Shown: one piece after another, positions 9,377-17,584 of the stretch
How the letters are laid out: each line of letters opens with the position of its first letter
Position numbering within the stretch: position 1 is the stretch's first letter
NCBI RefSeq assembly: GCF_002920575.1
Contig: NZ_PQSQ01000006.1
Coordinates: 1 to 64,000, forward strand
DNA: 64,000 bases
Origin: Streptomyces sp. Ru73
GTDB taxonomy: Bacteria; Actinomycetota; Actinomycetes; Streptomycetales; Streptomycetaceae
Reading direction: 5' to 3'
Position numbers and translations under genes: made by a program
Notes under the pieces: model-generated
The model's database searches: none
Seen by the model: the letters and a program-made list of their open reading frames with translations, nothing else
What the model was told of the DNA's origin: nothing

Positions 9377-11176
9377 ATGAACACGACCCAGTACGCGACC
9401 GGTTCGCCCCGGCCGCCAGCGGCCCTCAGCAGCAACCACGCCGCACACGAGGCCTTCCGGCAGGTGCGGGACGGCCTGCTGCGCCGGGCCGCGGCCGGCA
9501 GCGCGTCCGGCACCGCCGCCCTGGACCTGTCCGGGCTGCGCCGGGCGGGCTCGTTCAACTGGGCGCTCGACTGGTTCGACGTGATCGCCCGTGACAACCA
9601 CAGCGCGGCGCTCCGCGTCGTGACCCACGCGGCCGACGGGCGCAGCCGCACCTCCCGGGTCTCGTACGCCGAACTCGCCGCCCGCTCCACCCGGCTGGCC
9701 GGACAGCTCGCCGCCCGCGGCGTCGGCCCCGGCGAACGCGTGCTGCTGATGACCGGCAACCGCACCGAGCTGTGGGAGACGATGCTGGCCGCCTTCAAGA
9801 TCGGCGCCGTCGTCGTGCCCGTGAGCACCCAGCTGGGCCGGGAGGACCTACGGGACCGCATGCAGCGCGCCGGCGTCCGGCACGTCGTCGCGGAGTCCGC
9901 GTACGCCGAGCGTTTCCCGGCCCTGCCCGCGCTCCGCAACCGCGTCGCGCTGGACGGCGGGGTGCTGGGCTGGACGCCGTTCGCCGAACTGCGGCAGGAC
10001 GGGGCGCCGGCCGCGCCGCGGCCCGAACTCCCCGCCGACGCGCCGCTGCTGTACTACTTCACGTCGGGTACCACCTCGCTGCCGAAGATCGTGCAGCACA
10101 CGCACAGCAGTTACCCGGTGGGCCACCTGTCGACGATGTTCTGGCTCGGCCTGCGCCCCGGTGACGTGCACGTCAACGTCTCCTCGCCGGGCTGGGCCAA
10201 GCACGCCTGGAGCTCCCTGTTCGCGCCCTGGAACGCGCAGGCCACCGTCCTCGCGGTCAGCCAGCCGCGGTTCACGGCGCGCGGGCTGCTGCGCACCCTG
10301 AGCGAGGAGCGGGCCACCACGATGTGCGCGCCGCCGACCGTCTGGCGGATGCTCCTCCAGGAAGACCTCGGGCAGTGGCCCGTGACGCTGCGCGAGGCGG
10401 TCAGCGCGGGGGAGCCCCTCGACCCGGACACGGTGGAGAAGGTCCGGCGGGCCTGGGGCGTCACCGTACGGGACGGCTACGGACAGACCGAGACCACCGC
10501 CCAGATCGGCCACCCGCCCGGCCATCCGGGGCGCCCCGGAGCCATGGGCGTCGAGCTGCCGGGCTACCGGATCGTGCTGGCCGACCCGGTCACCGGTGAG
10601 CGGCGCACCGGCACCGCGGCGGAGGGCGAGATCTGCCTCGACCTGACGGACCGGCCGGTCGGGCTGATGGCGGGCTACGCCGATGCCGACGGGCGCCCGT
10701 CGGTCCCCGGCACCGACGGGCTGTACCACACCGGCGACATCGCGGTCCGGGACGCCGAAGGGTGGTTCACCTACATCGGCCGCGCGGACGACGTCTTCAA
10801 GGCGTCGGACTACCGGATCTCACCGTTCGAGCTGGAGAGCGCGCTGCTGGACCATCCGGCCGTGGCGGAGGCCGCCGTCGTGCCGAGCCCCGATCCGCTG
10901 CGCCTCGCGGTGCCCAAGGCGTACATCGAACTGGCCGCTGGGTACCGGCCCGACGCCGACACGGCCCGCGCGCTGCTGGCTCACGCGCGGGCCGGGCTCG
11001 CGCCCTACAAGCGGGTGCGCAGGCTGGAGTTCCGCACCCCGCTCCCGAAGACCGAGTCGGGGAAGATCCGGCGGGCGGTGCTGCGCGAGGAGGAGGCGGC
11101 CGCCGTGCGTGCCGGCGGTGCGCAGGACTGGTGCGAGGAGCAGTTCCCCGAACTGAGGGCCGCGCCGGCGAGCTGA
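9377..11176 (+). CDS. Acyl-CoA ligase (ANL superfamily, ACSM/benzoate-ligase-like)
   Basis: Activates a carboxylic acid with ATP and transfers it to coenzyme A or a carrier thiol. It has 599 residues, the full length for the family. Motifs: the AMP-binding loop YYFTSGTTSLPKIVQHTH near residue 225, DGYGQTETT, GLYHTGDIAVRDAEGWFTYI, and the C-terminal lysine in PLPKTESGKIRR. The N-terminal SFNWALDWFDVIARDN segment resembles medium-chain acyl-CoA synthetases. An AGGAGG precedes ATG 9377. It is transcribed away from the KASIII operon from a shared control region, so it may make the CoA substrate for that operon. Acid specificity (aromatic or medium-chain) cannot be settled by eye. Confidence 0.9.
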   Translation: MNTTQYATGSPRPPAALSSNHAAHEAFRQVRDGLLRRAAAGSASGTAALDLSGLRRAGSFNWALDWFDVIARDNHSAALRVVTHAADGRSRTSRVSYAELAARSTRLAGQLAARGVGPGERVLLMTGNRTELWETMLAAFKIGAVVVPVSTQLGREDLRDRMQRAGVRHVVAESAYAERFPALPALRNRVALDGGVLGWTPFAELRQDGAPAAPRPELPADAPLLYYFTSGTTSLPKIVQHTHSSYPVGHLSTMFWLGLRPGDVHVNVSSPGWAKHAWSSLFAPWNAQATVLAVSQPRFTARGLLRTLSEERATTMCAPPTVWRMLLQEDLGQWPVTLREAVSAGEPLDPDTVEKVRRAWGVTVRDGYGQTETTAQIGHPPGHPGRPGAMGVELPGYRIVLADPVTGERRTGTAAEGEICLDLTDRPVGLMAGYADADGRPSVPGTDGLYHTGDIAVRDAEGWFTYIGRADDVFKASDYRISPFELESALLDHPAVAEAAVVPSPDPLRLAVPKAYIELAAGYRPDADTARALLAHARAGLAPYKRVRRLEFRTPLPKTESGKIRRAVLREEEAAAVRAGGAQDWCEEQFPELRAAPAS

Positions 11177-11187
11177 GGAACGCGTAC

Positions 11188-11234
11188 GGGGCCGCGTGCC
11201 CGCCGCTTGTGATGAGCGGCGGGCACGCGGCCCC
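11188..11234. terminator. 19-bp stem terminator between convergent genes
   Basis: A perfect inverted repeat has arms 11188-11206 and 11216-11234 (GGGGCCGCGTGCCCGCCGC and its complement) around a 9-base loop. It lies just after the ligase stop and just after the LysR stop on the other strand, so it can serve both. There is no T-tract, as is usual in Streptomyces. Confidence 0.85.
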
Positions 11235-11240
11235 GGCATG

Positions 11241-12155
11241 TCACGGTGTGCGACCGGTGCCGCGCCCCGCGCCGGGCCCGTCCGGGCCCGGCGCGGGGCG
11301 CCTGAGGTGCGCGGCGGCCGCCTGCTGCGCGATGGCGACGAAGGTGTTCACGAGCGGATGCGCGCCCTGCCGGGGCACGACCAGTTGCAGTTGCGTAGGC
11401 GGCGCGCCCACCAGCGGCACGAAGACCACCGAGGGATGCATGTGGGAGTGCGCGATGGATTCCGGTACCACTCCGATTCCGCGGCCCGCGGCCACCGCCT
11501 CCAGCCACTCGTCGAAATTGGTGCAGGTGGCCGCGGCGACCGGACGGTTGTCGGCGGGCCATTCGGAGAGCTGGGTCGTGCCGCTCACCGAATTCACCAC
11601 GAACGGCAGTTCCGGCAATTCGGACCACCGGAGGAGTTCCCTGGAGCTGATCGGTGAGTGGGCCGCGACGGCCGCGATGCGCTGTTCCTCGCCCAGCACG
11701 ACGACCCGGACGCCGTTCGCCTTGACCCGGCCGCGCACGATGGCCACGTCCGCGTCCCCGCGGTCCAGCCCGGCCAGCGCCTCGTCCTTGCGGATGGGGT
11801 CGACGCGCACCCCGGTCTCCGCATGGAAGGCACCCATCGCCTCATGTGCCCAGCTGGCCGGAAAACCCCAGGTGAAGCCGAGTCGCAGTACCTCTCCCGA
11901 GCGGTCGGGGCGCAGGGCCTCCTCCAACCGCGGCAGGATCGACGCCAGTTGCCCGTAGAGCCGGTTGCCGGCCGGGGTGAGATCGACGTGCCGGGTGGTC
12001 CGGGCGAGTAACCGGACGCCCATGTGTTCCTCCAGCCGCCGGATATTGCGGCTGAGGCTGGGCTGGGACAGATGCAGCTTTTCGGCCGCCCGCGTGAAGT
12101 GCCGTTCCTCGGCCAGCAGCAGAAATCCCCGCAGATGATGCAGCTCTATCCCCAT
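11241..12155 (-). CDS. LysR-family transcriptional regulator
   Basis: Winged-helix regulator with a substrate-binding effector domain, 304 residues from the chosen start. The DNA-binding part is FTRAAEKLHLSQPSLSRNIRRLEEHMG at about residues 20-46 (shown here only as FTRAAEKLHLSQPSLS). The effector domain starts near LRLGFTWGFP. I start it at ATG 12155 because MGIELHHLRGFLLLAEE is the normal LysR opening. The frame stays open upstream to 12419 without family similarity; ATG 12197 and 12239 are alternatives. The C-terminal ~20 residues are Pro/Gly/Arg-rich and are encoded over a strong hairpin. It may control the divergent aminotransferase-like gene or the cluster as a whole. Confidence 0.88.
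   Translation of the reverse strand: MGIELHHLRGFLLLAEERHFTRAAEKLHLSQPSLSRNIRRLEEHMGVRLLARTTRHVDLTPAGNRLYGQLASILPRLEEALRPDRSGEVLRLGFTWGFPASWAHEAMGAFHAETGVRVDPIRKDEALAGLDRGDADVAIVRGRVKANGVRVVVLGEEQRIAAVAAHSPISSRELLRWSELPELPFVVNSVSGTTQLSEWPADNRPVAAATCTNFDEWLEAVAAGRGIGVVPESIAHSHMHPSVVFVPLVGAPPTQLQLVVPRQGAHPLVNTFVAIAQQAAAAHLRRPAPGPDGPGAGRGTGRTP
11263..11300. repeat. Hairpin inside the 3' end of the LysR gene
   Basis: CGCCCCGCGCCGGGCCCG (11263-11280) and its exact complement (11283-11300) are separated by 2 bases, giving about 17 pairs with a 4-base loop. It overlaps codons for the Pro/Gly-rich LysR tail and lies 29 bases beyond the terminator at 11188-11234, so transcripts arriving from the ligase meet two strong stems in a row. 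Confidence 0.85.
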
Positions 12156-12635
12156 GTCGAGGAGGTTACGTAACGACGCCAGGGCCGGGCCGTGCATAGC
12201 CGAATTTTTACCCTGCGCCCCGTCCCCGGCGTCGGCCATTTTCCTCACGCTGCGCTTCCTTTCTGGAAGTCCCCTTCCGTTCGGCGTACGGCACGGAGGC
12301 CGGGTCATTTTCCGTACGTGCCGGATTGTGCAGACCTGTCGGCATTGCGGATGCACGCTAGCCATTGCGGACGGCGGCAGGGAAATGACTCCCTGTAGCG
12401 ATTCATGCGGTTCTGACATAAGCGCAGGTGATGGGGATCGGTGTCCGGTCGTGCCGGCGAACGCTCGGCGGCGCCCGATCCATTCGGCTTCCGCATAAAT
12501 GCGGCGCGGTTGACATTTCCGTTCCGCAACGGGCCCTGCCTAGCATCCGAGGCGTCCGACCGGGACGCGCCTTCCGGCCCGGCGGGCACGAGCCGAGCCG
12601 CTACAGCGGATCGCCACAGGGGGAAGGGGAACTCG
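12156..12635. promoter_or_regulatory. Divergent region between LysR and the aminotransferase-like gene
   Basis: This 480-base region is clearly lower in G+C than its surroundings. CATTGCGGA occurs as a direct repeat at 12343-12351 and 12363-12371, 20 bases apart, which would put both copies on one face of the helix. A TTGACA at 12510-12515 has no well-placed -10. The repeats are candidate LysR sites, but that is inference. No convincing gene is seen. Confidence 0.4.
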
Positions 12636-13700
12636 GTGCGGCACATCAACAGCCGGTCCTGCGACGGGACGTCCGACAGAAACGCGCACGCCCCGCTGCC
12701 CAGCGCCGTGCGCGCGGCCCAGGAAGCGCTCGGCTGGGCGGACCCCTCGCTGGGACCGCTCTGCGTGGAGCTCGTCGCGGAGGTCGCCCAGCGCATCGGC
12801 GTGGCGGAGGAGAGCGTCGTGCTCGGCACCGGCGGTCCCAGCCTCGCCTTCGCCCTGCTGCGGAGCGTGGCGTGCGGCGCGCCCGGTACCGCCCTCGAAC
12901 TGATCGTCCCGCACGGCGGTTACGACCTGTACGCGGACCTCGCGCGGCGGCTGCCGGCCGCCGTGTGCACCCGCGTCCCGGCCACCGCCGACGGCCGCCA
13001 GGACCTGCCGGCCCTGGCCGCGCGCGCCACCGGCCGGAACTCCGTGATCCTCCTCGGCAATCCGCAGGACCCCACGGGCACGGTGATCAGAGGCGCCGAG
13101 CTGTGCCGGTTCCTCGACGCGGTCCCGCCCGAGGCGATGGTCGTCCTGGACGAGACCCACTGGGAGTTCGTCCGCGACCCCGGCTTCACGCCCGCGGCAG
13201 GACTGATCAACCGGTACCCGCGCCTCGTCGTGGTCCGCAACCTGTCGGTCGTGCACGGGCTGGGCGGGCTGCGCCTGGCCTACGCCGCCGGCGCCCCCGA
13301 CCTCATCGAAGTGATGCAGCGCCAGATACTGCCGCACGACGTGAGCATGCTCGCCCAGCTCGTGGCGCTGGCGTCGCTGCGTACGCCCGCCGAGGTGCGG
13401 AGCAGGACGGACGCCATCGTGCGCGAACGCGAGCGGCTGCGCGAGGAGCTGCGGCTGCTGGGCTTCCAGGTGCCGCCGAGCGAGACGAACCAGCTGTGGC
13501 TGCCGCTGGGCCGGGAGAGCATGCGCTTCGCACTGGCCGGCCGGGCACAGGGCGCCGACATCGCGCTGCGCCCGGGGGAGGGGGTACGGATCACCGCCGG
13601 CCCGCCGGAGCACGGCGACCGCGTCCTGCGGGCCGCTGCGGCCTTCGCCTGCGCCTCCGCCACGCCGCGCTGCGACAGTGAGGTCATTGACCGTTTGTGA
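12636..13700 (+). CDS. Aminotransferase-fold protein (HisC-like) without the PLP lysine
   Basis: Fold-type I aminotransferase of the histidinol-phosphate type, 354 residues. Family landmarks are LGTGGPSLAF, the NPxxPTGT loop (GNPQDPTGTVI), VVLDETHWEF (normally DExYxEF), and the C-terminal GVRITAGPPE (normally RVTxGxxE). In HisC proteins the segment after the Asp is RTLSKxxGLAGLRxGY, with the lysine that binds pyridoxal phosphate. Here it reads RNLSVVHGLGGLRLAY: the lysine position is Val205. A normal transaminase cannot work without it, so the protein may be non-catalytic, regulatory, or use PLP-free chemistry. The start is GTG 12636, behind a GGGGAAGGGGA ribosome site; the frame is open further upstream. 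The reading frame is otherwise intact, which argues against a dead gene. Confidence 0.82.
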   Translation: MRHINSRSCDGTSDRNAHAPLPSAVRAAQEALGWADPSLGPLCVELVAEVAQRIGVAEESVVLGTGGPSLAFALLRSVACGAPGTALELIVPHGGYDLYADLARRLPAAVCTRVPATADGRQDLPALAARATGRNSVILLGNPQDPTGTVIRGAELCRFLDAVPPEAMVVLDETHWEFVRDPGFTPAAGLINRYPRLVVVRNLSVVHGLGGLRLAYAAGAPDLIEVMQRQILPHDVSMLAQLVALASLRTPAEVRSRTDAIVRERERLREELRLLGFQVPPSETNQLWLPLGRESMRFALAGRAQGADIALRPGEGVRITAGPPEHGDRVLRAAAAFACASATPRCDSEVIDRL

Positions 13701-13858
13701 CGTACGCGGCAGGGCAGAAGTGACACGATCAAGCGACGTGTGTGAGTTCATGTCAGCGCATTCGTCACGCGATAGCATGCGATGGGCTTCACAAGCTGGT
13801 GAGCGGGCGATCCGGAGCCCCGCCGCCGATACGTGACGAGCAGAAGTGAGGAGGGCCA

Positions 13859-15229
13859 ATGGACCAGCTGTCCTTTGGCCGTCGGCTGCGTGCGCTGCGT
13901 CGCCAACAGGCGCTCAGCCAGGCCGAGCTGGGCGGCGGCGAACTGTCCGCCAGCTACATCAGCCTCCTGGAGAGCGGCAAACGCCCGCCCACGGACGAAG
14001 TCCTCCTCAAACTCGCCGCGCGGCTCGGCATCACGCCCGACGAACTGATCGGCGACACCGGCATCGCGCGGCCCCAGTCGCCGCTGGACGCCGCGCTGGA
14101 GAGTTCCTACGCGCTGTCCAGGGCCCGGCTCGCCCTGCTCACCGGCGACGCGCAGACCGCTCTCGACCGGTTCGCCGAGCTCGGCGGCGACGACACGGCA
14201 GCGCCCGCGCTCCTCGCGGACACCCTGCTCGGCAGGGCCGCGGCCCTGGAACGGCTGGACCGGCCCGCCGAGGCCGCAGCGCTCCGCGGCCAGTGGCTGG
14301 ACACCTTCGGCAGTCAGAACGAGGACTGCGTCCTGCGCACCGAAGTACTGACCGGCCTGCTGCGCTGCCTCCGGGAGAGCGGCGAACTGCGCACGGCCGC
14401 CGCGCGGGCGGAGGACGCCCTGCGCGACGCGGAGAGCGCGGGGCTGGCCGGCACGCCGACGGGCCTCGAACTGGCCGGCGTGGTCGCCGAATACCGCTGG
14501 GATCTGGGGCAGGACGACGCGGCCGCCGAACTCTGCGAACGGGCCGCGGCCACCGCCGCCACGCTCGGCGGGCGGCGCGAGTGGGCGCTGGCGTACGACA
14601 CGGCTGCCGAGGCGGCCAGGGCGGCGGGCCGCGGCAGGCACGCCGCCGCGCTCGCCGGACGCGCCGTCGACGCCTGCCGCGACGGAGCCGCCGGGCTGCC
14701 CGTCGCCCGGCTGCGCACCGCGGCCGCCGCCGTACTCGCGCGGACCGGCGGCGCGCAGGACGGCTCGCACGCCGACGGTCAGGACCATGATCTCCTGGCG
14801 GTGCGGGAGGTGCTCGACGAGTGGGGCACGCCCGTCGACGTCGCGTACGGCGAGGTCGTGCAGGCCGGCCGGCTGCTCGCGGCCGGGGACGCGGCGCGGG
14901 CACTGGACCTGGCCGGGACCGCGGAGAAGCGGGTCGGCACCTCCTGGCGGCGCGTCCGGGCCCATGCCCTGCTGGCGCAGGCGCGGGCCGGCTGGGCCCT
15001 GGGCGACCGCGGCTCCGCCGACCGGTTCGAGGAAGCGGCCGTCGAGCTCGCGGCCCTCGGCGCTGAGCGCCAGGCGGCCGGCGTCCACCTGGAGCTGGCG
15101 GAGCTCCATGAGGCCGACGGCGACGTGCGGGCCGCGCTCGCCTGCTACCGGCGCGCCTCTTCCGTGGCCGGACTCCTGCCGTCCGAGCAGCGGGACCGGC
15201 ACGAGCAACGCGACGGCATGCGTTCCTGA
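13859..15229 (+). CDS. XRE-type helix-turn-helix regulator with TPR-like C-terminus
   Basis: DNA-binding regulator, 456 residues. The XRE helix-turn-helix is at residues ~8-65 (LRRQQALSQAELGGGELSAS, then YISLLESGKRPP and LLKLAARLGI). The remaining ~390 residues are Ala/Leu/Arg-rich helices in repeating units like tetratricopeptide repeats, for example ALDRFAELGGDDTAAPALLA and AARALDLAGTAEKRVGTSW. Such XRE-TPR proteins often act as cluster-located regulators in Streptomyces. ATG 13859 follows GAGGAGGG. It stands alone between the aminotransferase-like and FAD genes and is a candidate for binding the twin palindromes in the cluster. Confidence 0.85.
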   Translation: MDQLSFGRRLRALRRQQALSQAELGGGELSASYISLLESGKRPPTDEVLLKLAARLGITPDELIGDTGIARPQSPLDAALESSYALSRARLALLTGDAQTALDRFAELGGDDTAAPALLADTLLGRAAALERLDRPAEAAALRGQWLDTFGSQNEDCVLRTEVLTGLLRCLRESGELRTAAARAEDALRDAESAGLAGTPTGLELAGVVAEYRWDLGQDDAAAELCERAAATAATLGGRREWALAYDTAAEAARAAGRGRHAAALAGRAVDACRDGAAGLPVARLRTAAAAVLARTGGAQDGSHADGQDHDLLAVREVLDEWGTPVDVAYGEVVQAGRLLAAGDAARALDLAGTAEKRVGTSWRRVRAHALLAQARAGWALGDRGSADRFEEAAVELAALGAERQAAGVHLELAELHEADGDVRAALACYRRASSVAGLLPSEQRDRHEQRDGMRS

Positions 15230-15676
15230 AACCGGCGCAGGACCACCGGAACCCGTCCCACCGGTTTGCGGCCGGGCGCCTGCCGCCCGGCCCGCGGCCA
15301 TGCCCCTTCCCTCGTCCGCACGCCACTCATGGCATCTGCTGATGCATTGATGCAGCCGCGCTATAAGTGCGTCTCAAGAGGTATTTCTGTCTCTCCACCG
15401 GGTCGGGCACGATGACCTGGAAATGCGATGCACGGGGGAGATGCATGGCGTCACCGGGGTGAAAAATCTGCCGCTCCACGACCGGGAGCAGCCCCTCATC
15501 CGCTGCGCACAGGACGCGAACCGCGCCGCGCGGCGGGATTCCGTTCCGCTCGACCACCGTGGCCTTCTCGCCCGGTGCACGTTCCGCCTCTGAGTACGTC
15601 CTCGCACCACGGCTCCGCACACGGACGCCGTTTCCGGCACGCCACCGGCACTCCCCCCTGAGACCAGGAGATCTGG
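15230..15676. other. 447-base intergenic region, no gene supported
   Basis: This gap lies between the XRE regulator and the FAD gene. A stretch near 15335-15370 is AT-richer and holds GATGCATTGATGCA, a short direct and inverted repeat that could belong to a promoter or operator. Short open frames on both strands (15327-15620 minus, 15428-15661 plus) have no recognisable features. Confidence 0.4.
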
Positions 15677-17584
15677 GTGAGCACGAGGATGAATGTCGCC
15701 GTCATCGGTTCGGGTCCGCGCGGGCTGTCCGTCGTGGAGCGGCTCGCGGCCAGGGTCCGGGTGACACGGGACCGCCCCGGGTCCGTGACGGTCCATCTGA
15801 TCGACCCCTGCCCCGCGGGGGCCGGTGCCGTGTGGCGGACCGACCAGTCCGGCGTCCTGCTGATGAACACGGTCGCCTCCCAGGTCACGGTGTTCGCCGA
15901 CGGCACGACCGGGCGGGACGTACCGGTGCTCAGCGGCCCGAGCCTGCACGAGTGGGCCGCCCGCCGGGCCCCAGCCGGCGAGCCGGCGCCCGGACCGGAC
16001 GACTACCCGACGCGTGCGCTGTACGGCCGGTACCTGCGCTGGGCGCTGCAGTACATCGTGAGCCGGCTGCCGCAGGGCATGACGGTACGGGTGCACGAGG
16101 ACCGCGCCGTCGGCCTCTTCGAGGACGCGGCGGGGCAGGGCGTACGACTGGCCGGCGGCCCGGCGCTGACCGGCCTGGACGCGGTGGTGCTGGCCCAGGG
16201 GCACATCCCCATGACGCCGACGGACACCGAGACGGAGCTGGGCGTGTTCGCCGAGCGCAACGGCCTCCGCTACATCGGCCCGTCCAACCCGGCCGACGTC
16301 GACCTGACGGGCATCGCGCCCGGCACCGCCGTCCTGCTGCGCGGCCTCGGCCTCAACTTCTTCGACTACATGGCGCTGTTCACGCGGGGCCGGGGCGGGT
16401 CCTTCGTACGGAACGCACAGGACGCGCTGGTCTACCGGCCGTCCGGCCGTGAGCCGGTGCTGTACGCCGGCTCACGGCGCGGTGTCCCGTACCACGCGCG
16501 CGGCGAGAACGAAAAGGGCGCACACGGGCAGCACACGCCGCTGGTGCTGACCCCGGCACGGATCGCCCGGCTGCGCCGCCGCGCCGCCGAGCGGGGCGAC
16601 CTCTCCTTCCGGCGGGACGTATGGCCCCTGGTCGCCAAGGAGGTGGAGGCCGTCTACTACGGCACGCTGCTGCGCGCGTGCGGCACCGCGCCGGCCGGGG
16701 TCCGCGCGTTCCAGGACCGGTTCGTGGCCACCGCGGGCTGCGGACCGGACGAGGCCGCCCTCCTCGACGCGTACGGGATCGCGGCGGCGGACCGGTGGAG
16801 CTGGCAGTGCCTCGCCGAGCCGTACGCCGGGCGCTCCTTCACCGGCGCCGCCGACTTCGCCGCCTGGGCGCGGGAGTACCTGCGGCGGGACGCCGAGAGC
16901 GCCGGGCGCGGCAACGTCTCCGACCCGCTGAAGGCGGCCCTCGACGTGCTGCGTGACCTGCGCAACGAGATCCGCCAGGTCGTCGACCACGCCGGGATCA
17001 CCGGCCATTCCTACCGGGCCGAGCTGCGCGCCTGGTACACCCCGCTGAACGCGTTCCTCTCCATCGGGCCGCCCCGCCGGCGCGTCGAGGAAGCGGTGGC
17101 GCTGATGGAGGCGGGGGTCCTGCGGCTGCTCGGTCCTGGGCTGCGGATCGAGCCGGACGTCGAAGGCCGGGCGTTCCGCGCCACCTCTCCCGTGGTGCCG
17201 GGTGAGCCGGTACGGGCCGGCGCGCTGATCGAGGCGCGGCTGCCGGAGACCGACGTCCGGCGCACCGCGGACCCGCTGCTGCGGGACCTGCTGGCGCGCG
17301 GCGAGATCACCTCCTTCGTGGTGCCCGACCCGGACGGTCCTGCGTACGACACGGGAGCGCTGGCCGTGACCGGCCGGCCGGGCAACCTGGTCGGCGCCGA
17401 CGGCCGGGCGCATCCGCGAAGATTCGCGCTGGGCGTCCCGACGGAGGGCGTCCACTGGGTGACGGCGGCGGGCATCCGGCCGTGCGTCGGCTCGGTCACG
17501 CTGGCGGACACCGATGCCGTGGCGAGCGCACTGCTGCGGCTGGGGGCGCGGCGTCCGGCGGACCGCGCGGAGGTGGCGGTATGA
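15677..17584 (+). CDS. FAD/NAD(P)-binding protein (NAD_binding_9 type)
   Basis: Large flavoprotein-like enzyme of 635 residues. The N-terminal dinucleotide motif is VAVIGSGPRGLSVVERL, typical of the FAD/NAD(P)-binding family that also includes some amine or ring hydroxylase-like proteins. A second Rossmann segment follows near VVLAQGHIPMTPTDTE. Further segments, such as GLNFFDYMALFTRGRGG and SVTLADTDAVASAL, agree with this uncharacterised family. No catalytic signature fixes the reaction. GTG 15677 follows CCAGGAG. It overlaps the MFS gene by 4 bases, so the two belong to one operon. It could supply electrons or oxidise an intermediate, but that is inference. Confidence 0.78.
   Translation: MSTRMNVAVIGSGPRGLSVVERLAARVRVTRDRPGSVTVHLIDPCPAGAGAVWRTDQSGVLLMNTVASQVTVFADGTTGRDVPVLSGPSLHEWAARRAPAGEPAPGPDDYPTRALYGRYLRWALQYIVSRLPQGMTVRVHEDRAVGLFEDAAGQGVRLAGGPALTGLDAVVLAQGHIPMTPTDTETELGVFAERNGLRYIGPSNPADVDLTGIAPGTAVLLRGLGLNFFDYMALFTRGRGGSFVRNAQDALVYRPSGREPVLYAGSRRGVPYHARGENEKGAHGQHTPLVLTPARIARLRRRAAERGDLSFRRDVWPLVAKEVEAVYYGTLLRACGTAPAGVRAFQDRFVATAGCGPDEAALLDAYGIAAADRWSWQCLAEPYAGRSFTGAADFAAWAREYLRRDAESAGRGNVSDPLKAALDVLRDLRNEIRQVVDHAGITGHSYRAELRAWYTPLNAFLSIGPPRRRVEEAVALMEAGVLRLLGPGLRIEPDVEGRAFRATSPVVPGEPVRAGALIEARLPETDVRRTADPLLRDLLARGEITSFVVPDPDGPAYDTGALAVTGRPGNLVGADGRAHPRRFALGVPTEGVHWVTAAGIRPCVGSVTLADTDAVASALLRLGARRPADRAEVAV

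Noticed and set aside
2015..11176. Assignment as a tropolone or phenylacetate-degradation cluster
   Set aside because: paaE, paaZ and ring-opening genes are missing and KASIII/methyl-cycle genes are extra; evidence is not enough to name a product.
15230..15676. Short ORFs 15327-15620 (minus) and 15428-15661 (plus)
   Set aside because: No ribosome site, no conserved motif, and Arg/Pro-biased composition.
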